A stretch of 64,000 bases of DNA. Origin: Arenicola marina (lineage: Eukaryota; Annelida; Polychaeta; Arenicolidae). The stretch is taken from positions 55,607,670 through 55,671,669 of the forward strand of contig OZ025248.1 of assembly GCA_964019135.1 (NCBI GenBank). Reading direction: 5' to 3'. Numbering within the stretch: the stretch's first letter is position 1; each line of letters starts with the position of its first letter. Made by a program: the position numbers and the translations under genes. This document shows positions 23,050 to 34,440 of this stretch, piece by piece. The notes beneath the pieces were generated by a model. It worked only from the letters and a program-made list of their open reading frames with translations, had not been told where the DNA came from and did no database searches.

Positions 23050-24230
23050 ACTGCTCACCCTTTATCACACCCTCACGTTATTCCGCCGTATCATCCAATC
23101 ACGGCGGTTTGGACCAAGAAGACGTCGTCATCAACGTGTGCACACAAATTACACCCACTCGATGGCGCACTCTCCCGACAGAGGTCGCTTCGCACGACGG
23201 ACAAATTAGCCGTTGATCTCCATGATGTTGGGGTCACGACCGATTCCCGCGTAATACTGGTTTAATTTCCAAGTGTTTACACTGGATATATAATTCTTAA
23301 CAAAAGAGGTAGTCACTTTGTTATTGTACGACCAAAAGATATCCGCCTATTAAGAAACAGTTGCTATTGTAACAAGGATGGTTACAGCTATGTTGTAGAA
23401 CGCTTCACACCTGCTACCTTGATCGATAAAATACATTTAAAAATAATACGGTGTCACATTAATCGATATTTGTAAATGAAGTCCTATACAAGGGACTTTT
23501 GTCGTTTGAACGATAACTCGGATGGTTTAATTGGAGTTAGAGAAACGCTCTCTGCTAAGATGGTCGATTGCAATATCATCATGAACATAATTGAACACCA
23601 GGTTGGTGCGACATGACCAGTATAGTGTAAACGCAATCCTGATATGACCAAGTGTGAAATGCTTATCATATCTATCGAATGGGCTAAATTGTGACACGTT
23701 AAAACATTTCAGGATTAACAAGCAAATTACAACTTAATATCTTGTTCCAGCCATGGAATCGACGGCTCAAGGACGGGAAGGATTCATTGGTTCTTTCGTC
23801 AACGGCTGTTCGTCAAAGTTTATGCCTGGCCAACGGAGTGATCCATCATGTCAGTCGCCCACAGGGAATGGGCGGCCTCATGAAGAACATACTAAACAGC
23901 AGCTTCATTCCCAGAAGAATTGTGTGCTGTCAAGTTCAGTTTGTCACTGAAATAGCACCCACAGCTATACGTGTTGTGGTGTCACGAAAAGGCATAGCCC
24001 TCAACCCCAGCCTGGGTTTTAAATGCCGTCCGTCACAGCACGGAAGGTCCGACTAACAGATTAGGAGCCAGGTATACTGTATCTGTCCTACAACCCTACG
24101 ACACAGTCAAAGAAATAACATCATACATTTTCAACCATGGTGGTAGGGGGGTGGGGGCGGGGGGGTCGGTTAAAGTCCAGATCCGTAGGAAAGGTACACT
24201 GTTCAAGTGAAAATACGATAGAAAGATACA
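23050..24230. other. No gene recognised
   Basis: Two overlapping plus-strand frames at 23742-24056 show no known motif. Nothing else is identified. Confidence 0.5.
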
Positions 24231-24235
24231 ACTGT

Positions 24236-26990
24236 TAAAGTTGAAATCCGTCTGTTTCAACGCCCTCTGTGACAATCCATAGTTGATCATTGGGCCGGGG
24301 AAGTGTTATAGTGCGGGATGAGGACAGCTCTCGTTTGGCAGTCTGGAATGCATCGCATAAGCTGTCGGACCACTCCAATTTTTCCTGGGATTGATGACCT
24401 GCTGTGGTGTCATCCAGCTCTGCAAGGAGGGAAGCGCAACCGGGGATCACCCGGGCCAAGACTTTGTACGCTCCTATGAATGATCGGAGACCCTTTACTC
24501 TCTGTGGCTTGGAGCACGCTGCGAGGGTGGCAGTCCTGTGCGTACTAGCTTGTATGGTGCCCTGGTGCCAGATCTAACGAAGGATTGTGGTAGTTTTCGG
24601 TACTCACCAAGGGCGTGTGACATGAGCTCCTCCAACGCAATTTCCGATCCCGGGATGCCCATGGCTGACCGTACATACACGCGAACTCCCTTGAATATTG
24701 TACAGACCCCACAGCATTTCATGGAATCCTTGCTCAAGGGAATCTAGTACAAAGCATTTGTGAAGTCTGTAGCAATGATGTGTTTCCACTGAGCGATTAG
24801 CCGTAGGGTGGAATCAACGTCTGGCATGAGGGAGGGCTGTGGTTTGCTGTATCTTCCAACATCTGCGAATGCTGTCACGAGTCGGAAACCGCCGCTGGAT
24901 TTTTTGACAAGGAAGGATGGATTGGCGTACTCCACGTTCACTCCTACATCCTCGCGCCTCTGGAACACGTTCATCTGCTCAAGCTCGTCAAACGTATTTT
25001 GGAGCTCCACTGGGTTATCCCTGGCGTATAGGGGTAAACGGCCTTTTCGTTTGGGCGGCTGGACCGGGCCCATGTTCACTTTTCCCTGGAATGTGTCAGC
25101 ATGACCGTTGTAGCTTTTGAAGTTGGGATCGAAAACGGAGTCCTCGAGCAATCCTGCAAACTTGCTTCTTAATTCGTGGGCGAAAGCCTCATCGGGGTCT
25201 AACTGGACTGCGGTGGAGTGCGGGCTGGTGCCCTGACTAGGCTTGGCCTGGCAGGAGTGAGCGGACATGTCGGGTGGGGCAGGTGATGGGTCAGCTACAG
25301 GCTGATCGGGGACAAATACTGGCCGTATTTGACAGAAATGCTCATTGCGTTTCAGTAGTCGAGGGGATTCGGTCAAGTTAGGAATGCGGATCTTGCCTGC
25401 GACGCTAGAGACGAGGCTCGGATGTGGCCAAGGCTGAGAGTCCATCGAGGTGGAGGCACTAGGCGCGTCGGTCCTGGGTTCGAGGGCGTACGTGGCATCT
25501 TGGGACAGTTCACTGGGCAGGTCCACCTCTAGAAAATCATCTGGCCAACCTGTGGTGGTACTGGGAGGCGCGCAGTATATGGGCACGGCGAACCGAGTGA
25601 TGTCGTGTGGTGTTGTCGGGAGATCCATAGTTGTAAGTGGTTCCATCCCGCAGGCTGACTTCCCGTCTGGCTGGACGAATGGCAACGTCGTTGAGTTCCA
25701 TGAATGGGGTCCCTGTCAAGATGTCGACGTCAAGGCTTTCCACGGCTAGTCCCTCGAATCGGAAAGTTTTTCCGTCCCGCGTGAGTGTGAGGCGGGTTTC
25801 GCCAACAACTACGAAAGGGGAGGAGCCATCAGCTTGGTGAGCTGATTGAGAACTCTTCCCGAGGGTGGCGCCGAGGCGCAGTAGGCTGACAGGCGGATCA
25901 TATTACCGGTGGCGCCTTTGTCAATGGTGATGCGGACATGATGATGGCGATAGAAGGTGTCCAGGTAGGGGGAATGACGTACCTGGACCCGTGAGGCAGA
26001 CGGGGACTCTCCAGACATGTCTACGCTGGCCATCGCGCACTCCAACTCGGACAACTTGTTGGTGTCTTCTGTCACGTCCAGGATGTCTGTGATTTGCCGT
26101 GCCTTGACGCGATATCTCCTGTCGTGCTCCCGCAAGAAGCTTCATGTGCTCAGGAAGTGGTTCATTTTCGCCCTCCCTGCTTGTTTGCACAAGGGGCACA
26201 CCTTGGGGTTGCGCTGTGTCTTTGGGCAAGGCTTGGGCCAACGTGAGGAGCGTTGCGCCGGGCTGACCCGCATCTGGGGCGCTGCTGTACGCATCACCTT
26301 CGCCTCTTCCGCGGGGCACAGTTTATCCAGGAGGGAGGTGAGAGCTTGGGAGATCTCCGGCTTGATGGTCGCCAGTGTCCGCGACCGGAGCTCCATCCCG
26401 TACCTCTGTTTTACAAGCCTCGGGAGATCAACGTGGATGAGGCGGAGCCATGTGAGGAAGACCATGTTCTCTAGGGAAGGGGTCATTTCCTCTTCGTCGT
26501 CGATAGCGTCGCCATGACGAGATACGCCGCAGCTGCTTTGCAGTAGGTTGTCCTCGACAAATGCCATGAGGCGCTGATAGAGGTCTTCTGGTCTTTCGTC
26601 TGGCTCTAGGCGTATGTCAGCTAAATCGAGGAACTGGGCCCCCGTTGATTGGAACCCGTAATGTAGACGGATTACCTGCCAGATTGATTCAACAGAGGTA
26701 GAATTCCGCACGATCGTGTTGCGCGAGATCACAGGGCAATAATTGGCGATCTGGCCCGGCATCAACTCAAGAACGTTCACCTTCTGATGTGCTGTTCTGC
26801 GTGGACCTTCGTGGGAGGCATTAGGGGCATCGTCCTGGAAACCGTGGAGGGGGGCGGTTTTACTCTTTTTGTTCCATGTAGCACCTTCGACGAGAAAGGG
26901 GGCGAAATTCGGGTCAAGGGATAGTGTGTATACTAAGTTCTGGCGCCATTTCTCAAAGGAGTTCACTGTCTCATGTTTGTTAAGGCACCA
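24236..26990 (-). mobile_element. Ty3/gypsy-type LTR retrotransposon fossil, broken
   Basis: Reading on the minus strand, the parts occur in the usual gag-pol order. A gag-like region lies at about 26970-26140, with a capsid-type segment and a zinc-knuckle-like stretch at its end. A retropepsin-like region lies at about 26000-25870, and after a linker a reverse transcriptase region at about 25080-24500, including the FLVKKSSGGFRLVTAF and PSLMPDVDSTLR signatures. The start of an RNase H region lies at about 24460-24236. The wording of gag and reverse transcriptase resembles a Ty3/gypsy group common in molluscs and cnidarians (from memory). No integrase and no flanking LTRs were recognised. The copy is broken, with several breaks, and is incomplete at the 3' side. 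It is an old insertion but not ancient, since the parts are still easily read. Confidence 0.9.
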
Positions 26991-26999
26991 CTACTTCGG

Positions 27000-28315
27000 T
27001 GCGCGCTGCATACTGGCCATGGTTGCGATGTCAGGCTACTCACGGTCACTGGAGGGAGTGTGCTTACCAGCCGTTCTGCGGGGCTGGTCGGCTTGTCACG
27101 TATGCGTGGAGGTTGAATGGCGGGTCTGCCCGGAGTTGGAAGCTAACTTTGAAGCAAGACTGTCCAGTTTATTGGTCAGCAAGGGCGTGGATCCTTAATT
27201 AATCGCTGCCACCACGCCAGTTATTAGGCAGAAGCCTCGCCTCTTCCACACCCGATACAAAAGCACTTACGCTGATGTACAGATAAAGAATGGTTTAATA
27301 ACACTCAGTGAGCTATGACAGAGAAAAACGCATGACCGGCGATAATAAGAGACAGACGAGACGGCGGATACGCAGCAACGCGCCGGGGCACACACAGGTC
27401 TTACACCACTGGCGCTGAGTGCGGGAACTCGATATACGTATAAATCCCCACTTCATTTTTTTCATAACTACATCACTTGATTTCTAAATGATAAGCTGCA
27501 GACATTATGACGTCACGGTGCTCAACGCCTCCTCAAGCCTATCAGGTTACCAAGGGAGGCGCCATCATCAATAATTCGAGTCCACCCGAGGGGTAGGCCA
27601 CTTTATCCTTTGTGACGTCACAGGCCAAAGACATTCCTCTACCGATGTCTCCAAGAATGCATTCGCTGGGGTTCTTATTTGCTCCTTGGGAGTAGGTAAA
27701 ACGTTCAGAACCATTGTCCCAGTCCGTGAGTGCGCAAAGAGTCACGGTACTCGCATCCCTCTCATGGTGATGTACTAGTGCTCACTGCCTTAAGCAGCCG
27801 CTTTTCACGCACTCGGCGCTTGAGGGGTCTCTCCATTCATAACGCGTCTCATTGGCTTTCCCAGCTTGCGCCGAAAGTCCTCCGCTATTTACAGTTTTGC
27901 TTTTAGTGCTCCGTAATGAGATCTGAAAAGGACATGATCTACGCAATCAATGTAATCATTGTAGGAAAACAAGATATGGCAGGCCTCAAAATAAGATATT
28001 CTAGACTAGCAAATCATGGATTATATTGTCTCATCGCTGGGTGGAGTTATCACTGCGCATTTCTGTTCATATCTATATATTTCAATGGACACTCGGGATT
28101 AAATCATTTGCTTTTTTATTTATTCCACAGCCGCCCTGGCGTGTTATGCGATCCCCGTCCGCGCCACGCTCGACCCCATTAACGTAAAAAACCGCCGCTG
28201 CTTCTGGCGTTGTCATAAATTGTCCTGTTCTGTGATCAGGTCTGTCACCGCTTTAGAGTCCTTAATTGCATGAATTCGACGCGCAGCCTTCATTACACTG
28301 GCGAGATGGTTAGGG
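27000..28315. other. No gene recognised
   Basis: This side of the Ty3/gypsy fossil could hold a decayed LTR, but no second copy is available in the window to define one. No gene is seen. Confidence 0.5.
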
Positions 28316-28324
28316 AGCCCGTCA

Positions 28325-28882
28325 GGGTACATCGAGTGGTCTTAAGGTGGAACGACAAGTGGCCTTAGGGTGGCACGACACGTGGTCTGAGGGCGGAACG
28401 ACAAGTGGCCTTAGGGTGGCACGACACGTGGTCTGAGGGTGGCACGACACGTGGTCTGAGGGTGGCATGACAAGTGGTCTGAGGGTGGCATGACAAGTGG
28501 TCTGAGGGTGGCATGACAAGTGGCCTGAGGGTGGCATGACAAGTGGTTTGAGGGTGGCACGACAAGTGGTCTGAGGGTGACACGACAAGGGACACGTTTG
28601 ACACGACAAATGACACGACAAGTGGTCTGAGGATGGCACGACAAGTGGTCTGAGGGTGGCATGACAAGTGGTCTGAGGGTGGCACAAAACTTGGTCTGAG
28701 GATGGCACGACACGTGGTCTGAGGGTGACACGACAAGTGACACAAGTGACACGAAAAATGACACGACACGTGGTCTTAGGGTGGCATGACAAGTGGTCTG
28801 AGGGTGGCATGACAAGTGGTCTGAGGGTGACACGACACGTGGTCTGAGGGTGGCACGACAAGTGGTCTGAGGGTGACACAAC
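28325..28882. repeat. 23-bp minisatellite, about 24 units
   Basis: Units of GGTCTGAGGGTGGCAYGAC plus AAGT, with a few shortened or interrupted units (near 28590-28620 and 28735-28770). Since 23 is not a multiple of three and the minus strand lacks stops, all three minus-strand frames are open and give long PLVVPPSDHLSCH-like repeats. Confidence 0.97.
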
Positions 28883-28934
28883 GACCAGATTTCTGCGACT
28901 CGAATTGCCATTATGGCAAGCTAAAGTGAGCTTT

Positions 28935-29205
28935 AATGAATTATTAGCACATATGTCTAAATATTTTAATATATCAGTAATCCATTTAGAGATATGTTTT
29001 TTACATAAATTACTTTTATCTTTTTCATCCATTTAAAGATATCTCTAATTCGACGTTATTGTGCATAGCTGTAATTGATTTAAACATATCAAAACATAAT
29101 TTAGATATATCGTTAAAGTATATAAAGGTATCTTTAAATAATTTACACATATCTTTAATTATTTGGACATACCGGTATGTTCAAATATATGTTTAAATGT
29201 GCAAA
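28935..29205. repeat. AT-rich degenerate repeat patch
   Basis: The pattern TTTARANATATC recurs many times in both orientations (for example TTTAAAGATATC, TTTAAACATATC, TTTAGATATATC, ACACATATCTTTAA). It is strongly AT-rich and locally palindromic. No unit length is constant. Confidence 0.65.
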
Positions 29206-29289
29206 TACTCTATTCAAGTCCACTTTGGCTTTCAATAGTTGGCAGCAGACTTCTTCAGGTTCTTCATTCAAGGGTTGCCTGAAACAATC

Positions 29290-30360
29290 TCTTAATGTTA
29301 GAGCCGCTGCAGCTCAGTGGACTGCACACTCAGCTTCCAGCCAACCCGGCAGGTATCGGTCACGTGGTCGGCCTCTCCATATGGAGGTACGGCGCATTTC
29401 TTTTGTAGCCCGGTATATCCCTGAGGTAACCCGAATACGCACGTTAAGCATCGATGTTCATTTCTTTCACATGGGTTGGGTGCGCGCATTTCCGGGGGTA
29501 CCGGGCGGGATACCGGCCCTGGCCCACATGCACCCATTGTTGACGCATCGTTCATCTCATTCTCTCTGGAACTCCTTGGCCCAGCCTCCATGTTAGAGCC
29601 CATTAAAAGGATTATTGTAGTAAACGGTAGGTGGGAGTCATACGTGAGCTATAATAGAACTATGGTTCAATGTTACATGCTAGAACGACAAGCGCCTTGG
29701 TCGGCCTTCGCTCATGAGGTAAATTACAGTCAACGTTTGTTGCATCGATCTCATTAAATCTTGAAAAAGTGTTATTTGTTCCTTTTCCATCTTGGGTAGC
29801 GCCAGTGCCAACTGACAATTGGTCAAGACAAGAGTGGGTCCCGGTATTGCCATCCCCGTTCACAGGTAATGACACCCCAATCCTTTCATGAAGAGCAATG
29901 TACTTCGGTCGCCTTTTGTTTCCCGGTGATAGTGAGCGCCCGAGCGCGCACGAGTGGCTTCAATTACCGAGATTACGGCTCTCCAAGTCGGAAGTGGCAT
30001 TGTGGCCATCCCGGTCCATTGTAGCCGGCCGGTCCTGTTGCTTCCCTGCTCAACCTTCCATTAGTGCCACAGTTGGTCTGTGACGGGGCCAAGGAGGTAA
30101 TAAAAAGGCAATGTGTGGGTGTGGAAGCAACCAGGCTCAACGTACGAGGCGGATCCAGGCCTGTGATGAAGTGGGTTCGAATCACAAAGGCCAAGGAACA
30201 ATGCATCTCCCTCGAGAGTCATGTTTTACGGTTGAGATAAAGGCCAGAAGGAAACTAATTTTCGCTGTTATGTCAGGGGTGTCCCTGGCCATAAAAAAGC
30301 CAGTGGCGATGAAATGGTATTTTATGTTCTGTACAACTAATATTCCAGGGTTTTTATTTC
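29290..30360. other. No gene recognised; possible tRNA-like remnants
   Basis: GCTGCAGCTCAGTGGACTG near 29308 resembles an A-box, and GTGGGTTCGAATCAC near 30172 resembles a B-box. Neither has its partner at the right spacing, so these may be eroded SINE pieces. No protein family is recognised. Confidence 0.4.
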
Positions 30361-30363
30361 ACT

Positions 30364-30477
30364 TTTGTTACGGTCATATGTACAAATATGTACATATATG
30401 CAAATATATATGTACAAATATGAACATATATGCAAATATATATATATATACATATTTGTACATATGACCGTAACAAA
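30364..30477. repeat. Palindromic (hairpin) element with perfect 29-bp arms
   Basis: The left arm, 30364-30392, starts TTTGTTACGGTCATATG. The right arm, 30449-30477, is its exact reverse complement. The 56-base loop is an AT-rich ATATATGCAAAT repeat that could extend the pairing. It is either a miniature inverted-repeat element or a hairpin. Confidence 0.92.
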
Positions 30478-30493
30478 GAGGGGTCTTTTTTCA

Positions 30494-30512
30494 TATATAT
30501 ATATATATATAT
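30494..30512. repeat. (TA)n microsatellite
   Basis: About nine TA units just downstream of the palindrome. Confidence 0.9.
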
Positions 30513-30519
30513 TTAGTAT

Positions 30520-32120
30520 CTAGATGAATGGATACATGCAGCTCCGTGTGTTTTGGCTTCCACATTTCTCAAGATGTTTTAATTGCGTTAGCCAATGACA
30601 GCATCGGTTAATTCTGCAACATGAGTAGGGGATGTACTGTAATGCTCGTGATGTGTAGAATTGTTGAATATTTGTTCCGCTAGATTATGTACTGCGGAAG
30701 GTTCGAACCGCGTGGTACATTAAGCATACTGTTATTATTACTCGAGACTACTGCCAGTGTCCCAATGTGTAAATACTATGACCGAGAGTGCGTAAGTGTA
30801 TTGAAACCTATAATTTATCATTCTGCATTTCACGATTCCGCAGATAACCATATTAACATAGTGTATGTACTTCGGTCAGGTTGCAGCTTGTTTGGGTAAA
30901 ACGATAGGCCAATACGGTACTTAAATATATATTTATTGATATCATAAGCGTGTTGGGTCACAGTGGCCCTTGTGCAGGCAGTACCAGCCCACAGCACATA
31001 CATATGTCCAGTGATATACGGGCATCCAATACCATCTATAGGCATCGCAGATCTTGTAGCACATATAAATTATAACGCCATAACAATATATTTATACATA
31101 TATACACAGTTATACAGTTGTTTTTCCCGTCCGCACGTGATACCATATGTCTCATCGTGATTGGACAAAACTCGCACGACAGTAATATGGCGGATGGGTC
31201 ATATATACATGTACCGACTGAACCCCAAATATAGTTTATCGATCCCACAACGAGGCTACGAGGATACCAGCCTCATCATATCAATGCAAGTCCTGTCGAT
31301 AAAAAGGCGCAGGTTTTGTGGCAACAATCTGGCCAGCATACATAGTGGGCTTTACATAGAGTTGTTTTTTCCCCGTGTGCAGATTGGACATAAGTGCTGG
31401 AATCTGATCCCCTGCCTCGTTAAAATACCATGTGAAATCAATTTCTGAAAAATATTTATCCATTACCAAATCGACGTTTATGAAGGTCGGAATAAGGCTT
31501 GGTTATCAAGCGAGATATACGACACACATATCGTACAGGCCTTGACTTGTTTTTCCGAAGCGTACGGACGCGCGATTATAACGATCAGACAAGTATGAGT
31601 TCACCTTTCATAATATGCATAATTTGTGTCCGTAAACGAGAAACAAATATCAACAGCCAGACGACTCGCAAACATAACACTAGAGATGGCGGTATTCGAG
31701 ATGTTAATAAACCAAATATATATGAAACAGCCTTTTTCACTCAACCTAATGTCGTTTAACATACATGTTCTCTTAAATTGTTTTCTCATCACCCAAACGA
31801 TAGGTATAACGCTCGTAGGGAACAGCACGCTTGGAATTCCTTACAGGATTTAACGATGGACTATGGGTCTGCATATTAAAGACAGCTTGCCAAGATAGAA
31901 GCTTAAATCCATTAAAGCTGCTCATGTCGTTCACATATTTGCTTTAGATTTACCGGATTAACTGTTCGATCTCTAGCAATGTATGTTATATATTACAACT
32001 GTTTAACGTACGGGATGCGATTACAAAGTACCCAATGACGTCATCTATCCTAGCACATACCTGAAGCAGCTTGATGACTCAATCATAAATATCAACTTAA
32101 CTTTGTTTGGTATGAAACTG
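30520..32120. other. No gene recognised
   Basis: AT-rich, with short frames on both strands only. Confidence 0.5.
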
Positions 32121-32146
32121 TATATATATATATATATATATATATA
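32121..32146. repeat. (TA)n microsatellite, 13 units
   Basis: Uninterrupted TA dinucleotides. Confidence 0.95.
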
Positions 32147-32324
32147 ATAAGAACTTCGCACCATGTACGCTTGGAAGTCTCTAAACTGTTCTGAAGTACC
32201 TAATTGTTGTCTGAGCAGCTATACTGGCGTCAACAGGATGTTGTCTTCTTCGACCACATATGATAGTGACTCGTAAGCTGTTCAGGCTGGTGGGCCTATG
32301 TTACCCAGTTATTGTATTTCACAC

Positions 32325-32405
32325 AGTTATATTGTATATTATGTAGTGTTTCATGCCAAGTGTCACTTAAATAAATTATTCTACTACTACTAGTACTACT
32401 ACTAT
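32325..32405 (+). mobile_element. Retroposon-like 3' tail with (CTA)n
   Basis: CACTTAAATAAATTATT is followed by CTACTACTACTAG and further ACT units. A polyadenylation-like AATAAA followed by a trinucleotide run is typical of invertebrate LINE or SINE 3' ends. No body was recognised upstream. Confidence 0.35.
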
Positions 32406-32409
32406 GTCC

Positions 32410-33995
32410 TTAATTTTTTGTATTTGATATGCGTCAGTGAACAATATTTGAAATAGCTCATTCTTTTATCCTTATCTTAAAATCTGACTGAGCGATACCT
32501 ACAACTGTACCGTTATTGGTGTATAACTGTTCTAATGCCATGTCCCGTTCCGAACATGGGATAGGCCTGGCCTCTTGACCAATCCGCTACAAATCTTTGA
32601 TTTCTTCACCGATGTCTGTCTGTTACGTAAGTACAAATGGCAAGGCGATGGTCAGGTTACGTCTAAACACTTATCGCTTCTACAACTCTTTCTACAAAAA
32701 CGATTTGAGAAGCTTTGCGTGCTTTCGAAAGAGATACCTCATTTTTGCGATCTATATTTAATAAATATTTAAACATTTTTGTTTGTGCTGAACTAATAGA
32801 GGCTGGCTTCCCACGAGGCTGGGGCTTCGTAACATTGCTGGACTGGCAACATGGCGTGGCGGATCCACCGACATTGATTTCAAGTTTTTGTGGCCTCATA
32901 ACGGTGCATCGGTGAAACCTGACAACCACGTGAAGGATAGGGAGGCGGGGTGGAAGGAGGTAGGGAACGGGCGGAGTGGTTAGCATGTGCCGCGTTGTTC
33001 CAGTGGAAGGATTCGCGACACCCCAGGAAACGGGTAAGTGTCACTTGAGGTATGAGCAGCTTGCGTGATCTCGGCTCCCTCTTTGTCGAGACCGGCCTTT
33101 ACCCGAGAGATCGATAAAGATTCCGGAGCCTTATGTTTACGGCCATCTTCGGAGACCTTCGGTCTCTCCGCGCCGCAAAAATATGGCCCCAGTGCACGGT
33201 CCTTAGCGCTTAAAGCACCACGGCTATTTGTTCACAGTCTGCCCCCAACACACCCATCCCCACTCCACTCCCCTCTCCTATTGTGAACAAGCAGCCCACA
33301 ATGACCTTGGAATGAAGCTATGATGCATAAACTACCAACGAAAATTAAACCTTTTTAGTGTGACCACGTCAGTGAAAGACTGAACTAAATATATAATGGA
33401 AATGCCTTTCTTAGTATCTTGTTATCCGAGTGTTTTTTGCCTTCAATGGCTTTCCGTTTTTGTATAAGGTGCCCAGGGTAATGTATATACAGTTTTGGTA
33501 TGAAACAAGACTGGATTCTCCCCATGTTAAGCGTTCCATTCGCACCATTTTCAAAACATTCCATACACGTACATACTTCATCAGCACGGTAACTGTTTCA
33601 TATTTATACATTAGTCTGACCTGTCAACGCCAATCACCGATAATATTACATTCCTTTGCTCTGTGCGGAGGGTTTTCCGGTGCAACGAAGGATATTGGAA
33701 AAGAATGTAATATTACATTTTCCTCCTCAACTTGGCACCAGTGACGTCATGATAATGCGTCATGCTCGTAACCTGATTAAGTCTTTGACAAACAGTCTGT
33801 CTACGTGTACTCCTGGGTGAGGCCTCAGTCGTAAACCCGGCGCCAGATGGTTAAGCGAGTGGCGCAAATACGGAACTGTCTTCCTGTCTTTTGCCATGTA
33901 ATTGTTTCTAGTACCCTGGTCCATGTTCTGCGGTTTATCTCCCCGCGTCACGCCTTTCACTCTTGTTTTACTCTTTTAATTGGTATTGTTTCCAG
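32410..33995. other. No gene recognised; small hairpin
   Basis: GATAATATTACATTCCTTT near 33639 and AAAAGAATGTAATATTAC near 33698 form an imperfect inverted repeat. Nothing else is identified. Confidence 0.5.
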
Positions 33996-34002
33996 ATATG
34001 CC

Positions 34003-34299
34003 GCCAGACACGCCAGGCACGCCAGACACGCCAGACACGCCAGACACGCCAGATATGCTAGACACGCCAGACACGCCAGACACACCAGACATGCTAGACA
34101 CGCCAGACATGCCAGACACGCCAGACATGCCAGACATGCCAGACACGCCAGACATGCCAGACACGCCACACATGCCAGACATGTCAGACATGCCAGACAT
34201 GCCAGACGCGCCAGACACGTCAGACAAGTGAGACACGCCAGGCGTCAGACACGCCAGACATGCCAAACACGCAAGACACGTCAGACAAGTTAGACACGC
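34003..34299. repeat. 9-bp minisatellite next to the receptor 3' end
   Basis: About 30 units of CCAGACACG / CCAGACATG. All frames are open across it because the unit is a multiple of three without stops. It lies downstream of the receptor gene on the minus strand, so it may be transcribed in its 3' UTR. Confidence 0.96.
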
Positions 34300-34428
34300 C
34301 AGACGCGCCAGGCGTCAGACACGGCAGACGCGCCAGGCGTCAGACACGCCAGACGCACCAGGCGTCAGACACGCCAGACGCGCCAGGCGTCAGACACGGC
34401 AGACGCGCCAGGCGACAGACACGGCACG
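34300..34428. repeat. 25-bp minisatellite directly beside the receptor stop codon
   Basis: About five units of AGACGCGCCAGGCGTC plus AGACACGGC, evidently built from the neighbouring 9-bp unit. The array ends about ten bases before the receptor stop codon. Confidence 0.95.
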
Positions 34429-34440
34429 CCTTTATGATGG

